Assembly: GCA_023390245.1 (NCBI GenBank)
Contig: JAEWDF010000076.1
Coordinates: forward strand, 1-12,848
DNA length: 12,848 bases
DNA from: Pseudomonadota bacterium
Lineage (GTDB): Bacteria > Pseudomonadota > Alphaproteobacteria > Caulobacterales > Caulobacteraceae
Direction: 5' to 3'
The translations under genes and the position numbers were made by a program. Shown here in pieces: positions 5,833 to 12,696 of this stretch. The number at the start of each line of letters is the position of its first letter. Position 1 is the stretch's first letter. The notes beneath the pieces were generated by a model. The model did not search any database. It had not been told where the DNA came from and worked only from the letters and a program-made list of their open reading frames with translations.

Positions 5833-7743
5833 TCAGGCCCGCGCCGCGCGGCTGGCCTCCACGCCCAGGGCCTGAAGCGACGCCGCTGCGATGTGGTCGG
5901 CGTTCAGGCCGGCGCGGGCGTACATGGCCTCGGGCTTGTCCTGGTCCTGGAAGACGTCGGGCAGTTGCAGGGTGCGGATCTTCAGCCCCGCGTCCAGCGC
6001 GCCCTTCTCGGCCAGCAATTGCAGCACGAAGGCGCCGAAGCCGCCCATGGCGCCTTCCTCGACGGTGATCAGGGCCTCGTGCCCGCGCGCCAGGCGCAGG
6101 ATCAGGTCGGCGTCCAGAGGCTTGGCGAAGCGGGCGTCGGCGACGGTGGCGGACACGCCGCGCGCGGCCAGCAGTTCGGCGGCCTTCAGCGACTCCTGCA
6201 GCCGGGTGCCCAGGCTCAGGATGGCGACCGAGGTTCCCTCGCGCACGATGCGGCCCTTGCCGATCTCCAGCGGCGCAGCCAGGTCCGGGATGTCCACGCC
6301 CACGCCGTCGCCGCGCGGATAGCGGAAGGCGCTGGGGCGGTCGTCGATCTCCAGGCTGGTGGCGATCATGGCGGCCAGCTCCGCCTCATCCGACGCGGCC
6401 ATCAACACCATGCCGGGCAGGGCGCCCATGAAGCCGACGTCGAATGATCCGGCGTGGGTCGCGCCGTCGGCCCCGACCAGGCCCGCCCGGTCCATGGCGA
6501 AGCGCACCGGCAGCGACTGGATCGCCACGTCGTGCACCACCTGGTCGTAGCCGCGCTGGAGGAAGGTCGAATAGATGGCGCAGACCGGCTTCATCCCGTC
6601 GGCGGCCAGGCCGGCGGCGAAGGTCACCGCGTGCTGTTCGGCGATGCCGACGTCATAGGTGCGGTCCGGGAAGGCCTGGCCGAACAGGTCCAGCCCCGTG
6701 CCCGACGGCATGGCGGCGGTGATGGCCACGATCGACGGGTCGCGCTCGGCCCGCTTGATCAGCTCGGTCCCGAACACCTTGGTGTAGCTGGGGGCGTTGG
6801 AGATGGGCTTGGACTGCTTGCCGGAGACCACGTCGAACTTGACCACCGCATGGAGCTTGTCGGCGCTCGATTCCGCCGGGGCGTAGCCCTTGCCCTTCTG
6901 CGTCACGACATGGACCAGAACGGGCTTGTCCTCGATGGCCGCGGCGTTCTTCAGGATAGGAACCAGAGTCTCCATGTCGTGCCCGTCGATGGGGCCGACG
7001 TAGTAGAAGCCCAGCTCCTCGAAGAAGGTGCCGCCGGTGACCATGCCGCGGGCGTATTCCTCGGCCTTCTTGGCCGCCTTGCGGAAGGGTCGAGGCAGGT
7101 GCTGGGCGAACGACTTTCCCAGCCGCCGCACGTTCTGATAGGCGCCGCCCGAGACCAGGCCGGCCAGATAGGCGCTCATGCCGCCGACCGGGGGCGCGAT
7201 CGACATGTCGTTGTCGTTCAGGATGACCATCAGCTGGCCGCTGGTGGTCTCGGCGGCGTTGTTCATCGCCTCATAGGCCATGCCCGCCGACAGGGAGCCG
7301 TCGCCGATGACCGCCACCACCTTGTTCGCCTCGCCCTTGTGGTCGCGCGCGGCGGCGAAGCCCAGGGCGGCCGAGATGGAGGTGGAGGCGTGGGCGGCGC
7401 CGAACGGGTCGTATTCACTCTCGCTGCGCTTGGTGAAGCCGGACAGGCCGCCGCCCTGGCGCAGGGTGCGGATGCGGTCGCGCCGGCCGGTCAGGATCTT
7501 GTGCGGATAGCACTGGTGGCCGACGTCCCAAATCAGGATGTCCTTGGGCGTCTCGAACACATGATGCAGGGCGACGGTCAGCTCGACCACCCCCAGGCCC
7601 GCGCCCAGGTGGCCGCCGGTGACCGACACCGCATCGATGGTCTCGGCCCGCACCTCGTCCGCCAGTTGCTGCAGCTGGGCCACGTCGAAGCCCCGCATGT
7701 CGGCGGGAAACCTGACGGTGTCGAGAAGCGGGGTGTCGGGCAT
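5833..7743 (-). CDS. dxs: 1-deoxy-D-xylulose-5-phosphate synthase
   Basis: Thiamine-diphosphate enzyme that condenses pyruvate and glyceraldehyde 3-phosphate, the first and often rate-setting step of the methylerythritol phosphate isoprenoid pathway; cytoplasmic homodimer. The protein has 636 residues (E. coli 620). Visible marks are H45 (TGGHLGAGLG), H76 (WDVGHQCYPHKILTGR), the ThDP/Mg motif starting GDG at 147-149 and running to NDNDMSIAPPVG, GPIDGHD (250-256), and GIAEQHA (366-372) with the catalytic Glu E369 followed by H371. The start MPDTPLLDTVRFPADMR is a standard Dxs beginning, though AAGG is about 15 bases upstream and the ribosome binding site is weak. It follows ispA by 61 bases and is the last gene of the xseB-csaA-ispA-dxs run. 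Confidence 0.97.
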   Translation of the reverse strand: MPDTPLLDTVRFPADMRGFDVAQLQQLADEVRAETIDAVSVTGGHLGAGLGVVELTVALHHVFETPKDILIWDVGHQCYPHKILTGRRDRIRTLRQGGGLSGFTKRSESEYDPFGAAHASTSISAALGFAAARDHKGEANKVVAVIGDGSLSAGMAYEAMNNAAETTSGQLMVILNDNDMSIAPPVGGMSAYLAGLVSGGAYQNVRRLGKSFAQHLPRPFRKAAKKAEEYARGMVTGGTFFEELGFYYVGPIDGHDMETLVPILKNAAAIEDKPVLVHVVTQKGKGYAPAESSADKLHAVVKFDVVSGKQSKPISNAPSYTKVFGTELIKRAERDPSIVAITAAMPSGTGLDLFGQAFPDRTYDVGIAEQHAVTFAAGLAADGMKPVCAIYSTFLQRGYDQVVHDVAIQSLPVRFAMDRAGLVGADGATHAGSFDVGFMGALPGMVLMAASDEAELAAMIATSLEIDDRPSAFRYPRGDGVGVDIPDLAAPLEIGKGRIVREGTSVAILSLGTRLQESLKAAELLAARGVSATVADARFAKPLDADLILRLARGHEALITVEEGAMGGFGAFVLQLLAEKGALDAGLKIRTLQLPDVFQDQDKPEAMYARAGLNADHIAAASLQALGVEASRAARA

Positions 7744-7804
7744 CAGGCGGGGGAACCTTGGAAGTCTTGATCGATCAACCCCTGGGGGCGAACGACGTTG
7801 CCTA
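7744..7804 (-). other. ispA-dxs spacer with a 12-base palindrome
   Basis: The 61-base gap contains a perfect palindrome, TTGATCGATCAA (7767-7778), about 24 bases before the dxs start, and nearby C and G runs (CCCCCAGGGG). It could be a protein-binding site or chance; no terminator or clear promoter is seen, so dxs is probably read from upstream. Confidence 0.3.
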
Positions 7805-8668
7805 TCAGGACCGGCGCTTTAGCACAAAGTCCACGCTGGCTCTCAGGATTTCCGCGTCCGGACCGAAGGGATCGAGGTGGGAGCGGGCCTGGTCGGCCAG
7901 GTGCGTCACCTGCTGGCGAGCGGGCTCCAGGCCCAGCAGGGTGACGAAGTTGGTCTTGCCCATCGCCGCATCCTTGCCGCCGGCGGCCTTGCCCATCTCC
8001 TCGGCCGAGCCCTCCACGTCCAGCAGGTCGTCGACGATCTGATAGGCCAGGCCGATGTCGTGCGAGAAGCTCATCAGCGCCAGGCGGTGCGACGGTTCGG
8101 CGTCGGCGATGATCAGCGGAATCTCGAAGGCGTAGGCGAACAGGGCGCCGGTCTTTAGCCGCTGCATCCGCGCCACCCCGCCCAAGTCGTCGCGCACGCC
8201 CATCAGGTCGATCATCTGCCCGCCGGCCATGCCGCGCGCGCCCGACGCCTCCGACAGCCGTGCGGCCAGCAGGCAGCGGATCGCCGGATCGTCGTGGGTG
8301 TCCTCGTGCAACAGGATGTCGAAGGCCGCCGTCTGCAAGGCGTCGCCCGCCAGCACGGCGGTGGCCTCGTCATAGGCGCGGTGGACGGTGGGGCGCCCGC
8401 GCCGCACGTCGTCGTCGTCCATGCAGGGCAGATCGTCGTGGACCAGGCTGTAGGCGTGGACGCATTCCAGGGCGCAGGCGGCGCGCAGCACCGGCCGTTC
8501 TTCGATGTCGAACAGGCGCGCGGCCTCCAGGGCGAAGAAGGGCCGCAGCCGCTTACCCGGCCCCAGGGCGGCGTAGCGCATGGCCTCGGTCAGGCGCGAT
8601 TCCGGTCCGTCCGCGCGTGGCAGCAGCTCATCCAGCGCCACGGTGACCAGGTCGGCGACCTCGGCCAC
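7805..8668 (-). CDS. ispA: Farnesyl diphosphate synthase (polyprenyl synthetase family)
   Basis: Condenses isopentenyl diphosphate with dimethylallyl and geranyl diphosphate to give farnesyl diphosphate. From GTG 8668 the protein has 287 residues. Motif I GKRLRP is at 38-43; the first Asp-rich motif is DDLPCMDDDD (78-87), with the two-residue insertion typical of bacterial short-chain FPP synthases, preceded by Y73; the second is DDLLD (213-217); GKTNFVTLLG follows. The chain-length call rests on this first motif and on the position next to dxs. The start is uncertain: GTG 8668 has no good ribosome binding site, whereas CTG 8716-8714, in frame, overlaps the csaA stop and has GGGAGG 5 bases upstream; it would add 16 residues and bring the length to 303, near E. 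coli IspA (299). I give the shorter form. Confidence 0.92.
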   Translation of the reverse strand: MAEVADLVTVALDELLPRADGPESRLTEAMRYAALGPGKRLRPFFALEAARLFDIEERPVLRAACALECVHAYSLVHDDLPCMDDDDVRRGRPTVHRAYDEATAVLAGDALQTAAFDILLHEDTHDDPAIRCLLAARLSEASGARGMAGGQMIDLMGVRDDLGGVARMQRLKTGALFAYAFEIPLIIADAEPSHRLALMSFSHDIGLAYQIVDDLLDVEGSAEEMGKAAGGKDAAMGKTNFVTLLGLEPARQQVTHLADQARSHLDPFGPDAEILRASVDFVLKRRS

Positions 8669-8712
8669 CCGATCGATGACCGCCTGTTCGGGCGAGTTGG
8701 CGGCCAGGGGGA

Positions 8713-9054
8713 TCAGAACAGCCTCCCGCCCAGCGGCAGGTTGCGGTCCACGCCGACCAGCACCACTTCGCCGTCCGCGTCGGGAAAGCCCAGGGTCAGC
8801 ACCTCGGACATGATCGGGCCGATCTGGCGCGGCGGGAAGTTGACCACGGCGGCGACCTTGCGGCCTTCCAACTGCTCGATGGCGTAGTGCTTGGTGATCT
8901 GGGCCGAGGACTTCTTGATCCCGATCTCGGGCCCGAAGTCGATCTGGAGCTTGAAGGCGGGCTTGCGGGCCTCGGGGAAGGGCTCGGCCCTGATCACCTG
9001 GCCGATGCGGATGTCGACCTTCAGGAAGTCGTCGAAGGTGATCGTGTCGCTCAT
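8713..9054 (-). CDS. csaA: CsaA-like tRNA-binding chaperone
   Basis: A 113-residue single-domain protein with the OB fold of the EMAP/Trbp111 tRNA-binding type, near the length of B. subtilis CsaA (110). CsaA is described as a secretion-related chaperone and the fold binds tRNA; the role here is not known. Family marks are FLKVDIRIGQVIRAEPFPEA (residues 10-29), the central FGPEIGIKKSSAQITKHY (40-57) and VVNFPPRQIGPIMSEVLTLG (70-89), very close to B. subtilis CsaA. The ATG at 9054 overlaps the xseB stop as ATGA, which points to coupled translation; the frame stays open upstream to 9150, but that part is only xseB in another frame. The stop at 8713 lies next to the ispA start. It is an unusual passenger within the xseB-ispA-dxs order. 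Confidence 0.93.
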   Translation of the reverse strand: MSDTITFDDFLKVDIRIGQVIRAEPFPEARKPAFKLQIDFGPEIGIKKSSAQITKHYAIEQLEGRKVAAVVNFPPRQIGPIMSEVLTLGFPDADGEVVLVGVDRNLPLGGRLF

Positions 9055-9299
9055 TCGAAGGACGCCGCCTCGACGCCCCTGGCCTGGCCGTCGGGGCCGA
9101 CGACGATCTTCTCGACGCGGAGCTGGGCCGCCTTCAGCCGGGCCTCGCAATGGGCCTTCAGCCTGGCGCCTTCCTCATAGAGGGCGATAGATTCCTCCAG
9201 CGGCGCCTGGCCCGATTCCAGGCGCGAGACGATGGTCTCCAGGCGCTGCAGCGCGTCTTCGAAGCTGAGGTCGGCGGGGATCGGAGCGGCGTCGGTCAT
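9051..9299 (-). CDS. xseB: Exodeoxyribonuclease VII small subunit
   Basis: The small subunit of exonuclease VII, which with XseA degrades single-stranded DNA from both ends to oligonucleotides. The protein has 82 residues, a normal length. The whole family signature is present: LSFEDALQRLETIVSRLESG (11-30), PLEESIALYEEGARLKAHCE (33-52) and RLKAAQLRVEKI, which form two long helices. xseA is not in the window, as is common. Its stop overlaps the csaA start by four bases (ATGA). The upstream histidine phosphatase ends 50 bases before this start, with only a weak Shine-Dalgarno-like AGGG in between, so the operon may begin here or further upstream. Confidence 0.95.
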   Translation of the reverse strand: MTDAAPIPADLSFEDALQRLETIVSRLESGQAPLEESIALYEEGARLKAHCEARLKAAQLRVEKIVVGPDGQARGVEAASFE

Positions 9300-9349
9300 G
9301 GCGCGGGACCCTAGAGGGGGGCGCGCCCGACTTCAACGGCGGCGCAAGG

Positions 9350-10021
9350 TCAGCGGCGTTCGTACCGACGTTGCGACCAGTATTTGAAACCCTGGTTCTG
9401 GATCAGCCGCCAGCCGTCCGCCTTCAGGCGGCGACCGACCATGTGGTTGAAATAGCCATGAGCGAAGACCAGCACGTCCTTGCCGCCGGCGGCCCTGGAA
9501 ATCAGCACCTGGGCCGCCTGCTCGGCGCGGACCTCGGCCTCGGCACGGGTCTCCTGGCCGCCGTGGTGGTTGAAGGCGTGCCACCAGAAGCGCGACACCA
9601 CGCCCCACCAGCGCGGCGACAGCTTGATCCAGCGGGGGAAGGGGGGCGGCGGCAGCGGCGCCTCGATGAACAGGGCGTCGGCCATCACCTCGCGCCCGTC
9701 GGCCACGGCGGCGGCGGTCTCCTGCGCGCGCTGGCGGGTCGAGACGTAGATGGCGCCGGCGCCCTCGGCGGCCGCGACCAGGGCCGGGGGCGGGGTCTGG
9801 CCGGCGCGCAGTCCCCCGACCTCGTACCGGGCCCACCAGTCGCCGTACTGGCGCGCGCTGATCAGGCATTTGCGCGACAGGGCCGGCTCGCCGTGGCGGA
9901 TCAGGATGATGGCGCCGGGCCGAATCGCCACGGGCAGGGCGGCCGATCCCGGCTTCGCCTCCCCTGCGGGATCGTCGGAGGAGTCGAGAGACAGGCTGGG
10001 AGAGAGGGCCGGAGAGGTCAT
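9350..10021 (-). CDS. Histidine phosphatase family protein
   Basis: A 223-residue member of the histidine phosphatase (phosphoglycerate mutase-like) superfamily; its substrate is unknown. The catalytic His is H43 in LIRHGEP, with R42 beside it; STRQRAQET (94-102) supplies the second Arg pair; E120 in IEAPLPPPP is the likely proton donor; H188 in VFAHGYFNHMVG is the second His. A Pro run and a Trp-rich stretch (residues 123-148, with WIKLSPRWWG and RFWWHAF) are notable and may form a membrane- or partner-facing surface. The start is ATG 10021, with GAAGG about 14 bases upstream; an in-frame ATG at 10111 adds 30 residues of poor quality (MRGCRAAAIVK) and lacks a ribosome binding site. It lies 50 bases upstream of xseB on the same strand and is divergent from the GNAT gene. 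Confidence 0.88.
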   Translation of the reverse strand: MTSPALSPSLSLDSSDDPAGEAKPGSAALPVAIRPGAIILIRHGEPALSRKCLISARQYGDWWARYEVGGLRAGQTPPPALVAAAEGAGAIYVSTRQRAQETAAAVADGREVMADALFIEAPLPPPPFPRWIKLSPRWWGVVSRFWWHAFNHHGGQETRAEAEVRAEQAAQVLISRAAGGKDVLVFAHGYFNHMVGRRLKADGWRLIQNQGFKYWSQRRYERR

Positions 10022-10221
10022 GGCAAACGGACGCGCCTTCGATCCAAGGCAGTCGACGTCCTCAATCCTCCCCAACGCCTTCACGATAGCGGCCGCTCGG
10101 CATCCGCGCATCGGAGGTTCGTAGCCCCGCCCGGTCGCGGAGACAACCTCGCAGTCGCCCTGTCGGGACGATGGCCCGGCGGAGGATGACGCGCCGTCCC
10201 GGCGGCGCTAAGGCGTCGGCG
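10022..10221. promoter_or_regulatory. Divergent promoter region, phosphatase/GNAT
   Basis: A 200-base gap without a gene. On the minus strand, TTGTCT (10146-10141) and CTACGA (10124-10119) are 16 bases apart, and GCTACGAA resembles the Caulobacter housekeeping -10 region; this would give the phosphatase a leader of about 90 bases. On the plus strand no clear promoter is seen. AAGG, 8 bases before ATG 10222, is the GNAT ribosome binding site. Both promoter calls are by eye. Confidence 0.3.
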
Positions 10222-10749
10222 ATGACCGATCCCGTTCTCCGTCCCGCCCGCCCCGACGACGCCGCGCCGCTGGCCGACCTGGGCCGCCAGACCTTCATCG
10301 ACACCTTCGTGACCGGATTCGGCATCCCCTATCCGGCGGCGGACCTCACGGCCTTTCTCGACGCCAGCTTCAACGCCGGGACGATCGCGCGGAAGATGGC
10401 CGAGCCGGGCGCCGCCTGGTGGGTGGCGGAACGGGACGGCGACCTGCTGGCCTTCGCCAACGCCGGTCCGAACACCCTGCCGCATCCCGACGGCCGCGCC
10501 TCGCACATGGAGCTGCGGCGCCTGTACGTGGCGCGCGCGGCCCAGGGGCTGGGCCTGGGCACGCGGCTGCTGGCCATCGCCCTGGATTGGATGGAGGCCC
10601 ACACCGACGGGCCGCTGTGGATCGGCGTCTGGAGTGGAAACCTGAAGGCGCAGAAGCTCTACGCCGCCCATGGCTTCGAGAAGGTGGGAGAGTACCAGTA
10701 TCCGGTGGGACGCTGGATGGACGACGAGTTCATCCTGCGGCGCGGCTGA
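10222..10749 (+). CDS. GNAT family N-acetyltransferase
   Basis: An acetyl-CoA-dependent N-acetyltransferase of the RimI-like GNAT fold, 175 residues from ATG 10222; the substrate is unknown. The N-terminal strand reads VLRPARPDDAAPLADLGRQT. Motif A is ELRRLYV (97-103) followed by the acetyl-CoA pyrophosphate loop QGLGLG (109-114) and helix TRLLAIALDWM. Motif B appears as GNLKAQKLYAAHGFEKVGEY (139-158), where N140 and Y147 are typical. The start is chosen for AAGG 8 bases upstream; the frame is open to an ATG at 10171, but that extension (MARRRMTRRPGG) is low-complexity and unlike GNAT leaders. It is first in a plus-strand run with the DUF72 gene (30 bases on) and the VWA gene. Confidence 0.92.
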   Translation: MTDPVLRPARPDDAAPLADLGRQTFIDTFVTGFGIPYPAADLTAFLDASFNAGTIARKMAEPGAAWWVAERDGDLLAFANAGPNTLPHPDGRASHMELRRLYVARAAQGLGLGTRLLAIALDWMEAHTDGPLWIGVWSGNLKAQKLYAAHGFEKVGEYQYPVGRWMDDEFILRRG

Positions 10750-10779
10750 ACCCTTCGCCCGCTCGGCCGCTAGGCTGGC

Positions 10780-11505
10780 ATGGGCGAGGTACGGATCGGC
10801 ACGTCGGGTTGGGCCTACAAGGACTGGAACGGCCCCTTCTATCCGGATGAGGTGAAGGCCGGCGACCGGCTCGCCTATATCTCGCGACGCTTTGCGACGC
10901 TGGAGATCAACGCCAGCTTCTATCGCATGCCGACCGACAAGGCCGTCGCGAACTGGCGCGAGCAGACGCCGGACGACTTCCTGTTCGCCTGGAAGGCGTC
11001 GCGCTACATCACCCACAACAAGAAGCTGACCGATCCGGCCGACAGCCTGGCCTATATGTTCGCGCGGACCGAAGGGCTGGGCGACAAGGTCGGTCCCATC
11101 CTGTTCCAGCTTCCGCCCAACCTGCGCCGGAACCACGAGCGGCTGGCGGCCTTCCTCAAGGCCCTGCCGAAGCGGGGACGCTTCGCCTTCGAGTTCCGCC
11201 ATCCCGGCTGGTACGAACCGGCGGTGCTGGATTTGCTGCGCGACCACGGCGCGGCCTTCTGCATCTCGGACCACCATGACGCGCCCGCGCCGTTCGCCGT
11301 CACGGCCGACTTCGTCTATCTGCGCGGCCACGGCCCCGGCGGACGCTATCACGGCCGTTATGGAACGGCGGCGCTGAAGGACTGGACGGATCACATCCGG
11401 CGCTGGCGCGAGGACCACGACGTCTTCGTCTATTTCGACAACGACGTGAAAAGCGCCGCCCCGGCCGACGCGCAGCAGTTGATCGATATGCTGGCCGCGA
11501 CCTGA
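10780..11505 (+). CDS. DUF72 (YecE-like) protein
   Basis: A 241-residue protein of the DUF72/YecE family, which has a TIM-barrel fold and no settled biochemical role. The diagnostic segments are all present: IGTSGWAYKDW (6-16), LEINASFYRMP (41-51) with the conserved Glu, Asn, Ser and Tyr, WKASRYITHNKKL (71-83), LFQLPPNL (108-115), FEFRHPGWY (137-145) and VYFDNDVKSAAPADA (217-231). Length agrees with the family. AGG about 8 bases before ATG 10780 gives a modest ribosome binding site. The VWA gene begins 12 bases after the stop, so the two are almost certainly co-transcribed. Confidence 0.94.
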   Translation: MGEVRIGTSGWAYKDWNGPFYPDEVKAGDRLAYISRRFATLEINASFYRMPTDKAVANWREQTPDDFLFAWKASRYITHNKKLTDPADSLAYMFARTEGLGDKVGPILFQLPPNLRRNHERLAAFLKALPKRGRFAFEFRHPGWYEPAVLDLLRDHGAAFCISDHHDAPAPFAVTADFVYLRGHGPGGRYHGRYGTAALKDWTDHIRRWREDHDVFVYFDNDVKSAAPADAQQLIDMLAAT

Positions 11506-11517
11506 TAAGGTCGAGGC

Positions 11518-12696
11518 ATGCTCCTGCCCTTCTTCACCGCCCTGCGCGACGCCAAGGTCCCGGTGTCGATGAAGGAATGGCTCCATCTGATGGAGGCCAT
11601 GGATCGCGACGTGGCCGGCCGCGAAGTCAAGGCCTTCTATCACCTGTCGCGCGCCGTGCTGGTGAAGGACGAAAAGCACTATGACCGGTTCGACCAGGTG
11701 TTCGGCCAGGTGTTCAAGGGCGTGGACTCGGTCGGCGCGGGCGAGGACCCGGCGACCGACATCCCCGAGGACTGGCTGCGGTTGCTGAACGAGCAATACC
11801 TGACCGACGAGGAGAAGGCGCAGATCGAGGCGCTCGGCGGCTTCGACACGCTGATGGAGACGCTGAGGCGGCGGCTGGAGGAGCAGAAGGAACGGCACGC
11901 CGGCGGGAACAAGTGGATCGGCACGGGCGGGACCAGTCCCTTCGGCCATGGCGGCTACAACCCCGAGGGCGTGCGGATCGGCGGGCCTGGACGGCAGGGA
12001 CGGGCGGTCAAGGTCTGGGAGAAGCGCGAGTTCAGGAACCTGGACGACACGATCGAACTGGGCACGCGCAACATCAAGGTGGCGCTGCGCCGTCTTCGGC
12101 GCTTCGCGCGCGAGGGCGCGGCCGAGGAGCTGGACATCGACGGCACCATCGACGGCACGGCGCGCCAGGGCTGGCTGGATGTGCGGATGCGGCCGGAGCG
12201 GCGCAATACGGTCAAGGTGCTTCTGTTCCTCGATGTCGGCGGGTCGATGGATGGACACGTCAAGCTCTGCGAGGAACTGTTCTCCGCCGCCCGGACCGAG
12301 TTTCGGAACCTGGAGTTCTTCTACTTCCACAACTGCCTCTACGAAGGCGTCTGGAAGGACAACCGCCGTCGCCACGCCGAGCGCATCCCCACCTGGGACC
12401 TGCTGCACAAATACTCCGGCGACTGGCGCGCCATCTTCGTGGGCGACGCCACCATGAGCCCTTACGAGATCACCATGCCGGGCGGCTCGGTCGAGCACTG
12501 GAACGAGGAGGCCGGCGCCGTCTGGCTGAAACGGGCGCGCGACCAGTGGGAGAAGTCGGTCTGGCTGAACCCCGTGCAGGAACGCTACTGGCGCTTCACC
12601 GCGTCGGTCGGCCTGATCCGGGAGGTGATGGAGGGGCGGATGCATCCGCTGACGCTCGCCGGGCTGGACCAGGCGATGCGGACGCTGGCGCGATAG
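11518..12696 (+). CDS. CoxE-like VWA domain protein (COG3825 type)
   Basis: A 392-residue cytoplasmic protein with a helical N-terminal half and a C-terminal von Willebrand factor A-like domain (about 231-390). The metal-site segment is LLFLDVGGSMDGH (235-247): D239-x-G241-x-S243, where the usual DxSxS has Gly in place of the first Ser; this DxGxS form is, as I recall, normal for the COG3825/CoxE-like group. D310 in FVGDATMSPYE is the likely later metal-site acid. Other marks are PFFTALRDAKVPVSMKEWL (4-22), GTGGTSPFGHGGYNPEGVR (135-153), a basic helix KVALRRLRRFAREGA (187-201), and the C-terminal tail VMEGRMHPLTLAGLDQAM. This type usually partners a MoxR-type AAA+ ATPase, but none is in the window. 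AAGG 7 bases upstream supports ATG 11518. It follows the DUF72 gene by 12 bases. Confidence 0.92.
   Translation: MLLPFFTALRDAKVPVSMKEWLHLMEAMDRDVAGREVKAFYHLSRAVLVKDEKHYDRFDQVFGQVFKGVDSVGAGEDPATDIPEDWLRLLNEQYLTDEEKAQIEALGGFDTLMETLRRRLEEQKERHAGGNKWIGTGGTSPFGHGGYNPEGVRIGGPGRQGRAVKVWEKREFRNLDDTIELGTRNIKVALRRLRRFAREGAAEELDIDGTIDGTARQGWLDVRMRPERRNTVKVLLFLDVGGSMDGHVKLCEELFSAARTEFRNLEFFYFHNCLYEGVWKDNRRRHAERIPTWDLLHKYSGDWRAIFVGDATMSPYEITMPGGSVEHWNEEAGAVWLKRARDQWEKSVWLNPVQERYWRFTASVGLIREVMEGRMHPLTLAGLDQAMRTLAR

Noticed and set aside
6454..7770. A 438-codon plus-strand frame opposite dxs
   Set aside because: Dxs is unmistakable on the other strand; this frame shows the low-complexity composition of an antisense shadow.
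9055..9150. A 32-residue N-terminal extension of csaA
   Set aside because: It is Arg/Gly/Pro-rich, lies within xseB in another frame, and CsaA proteins begin at the MSDTITFDDF position.
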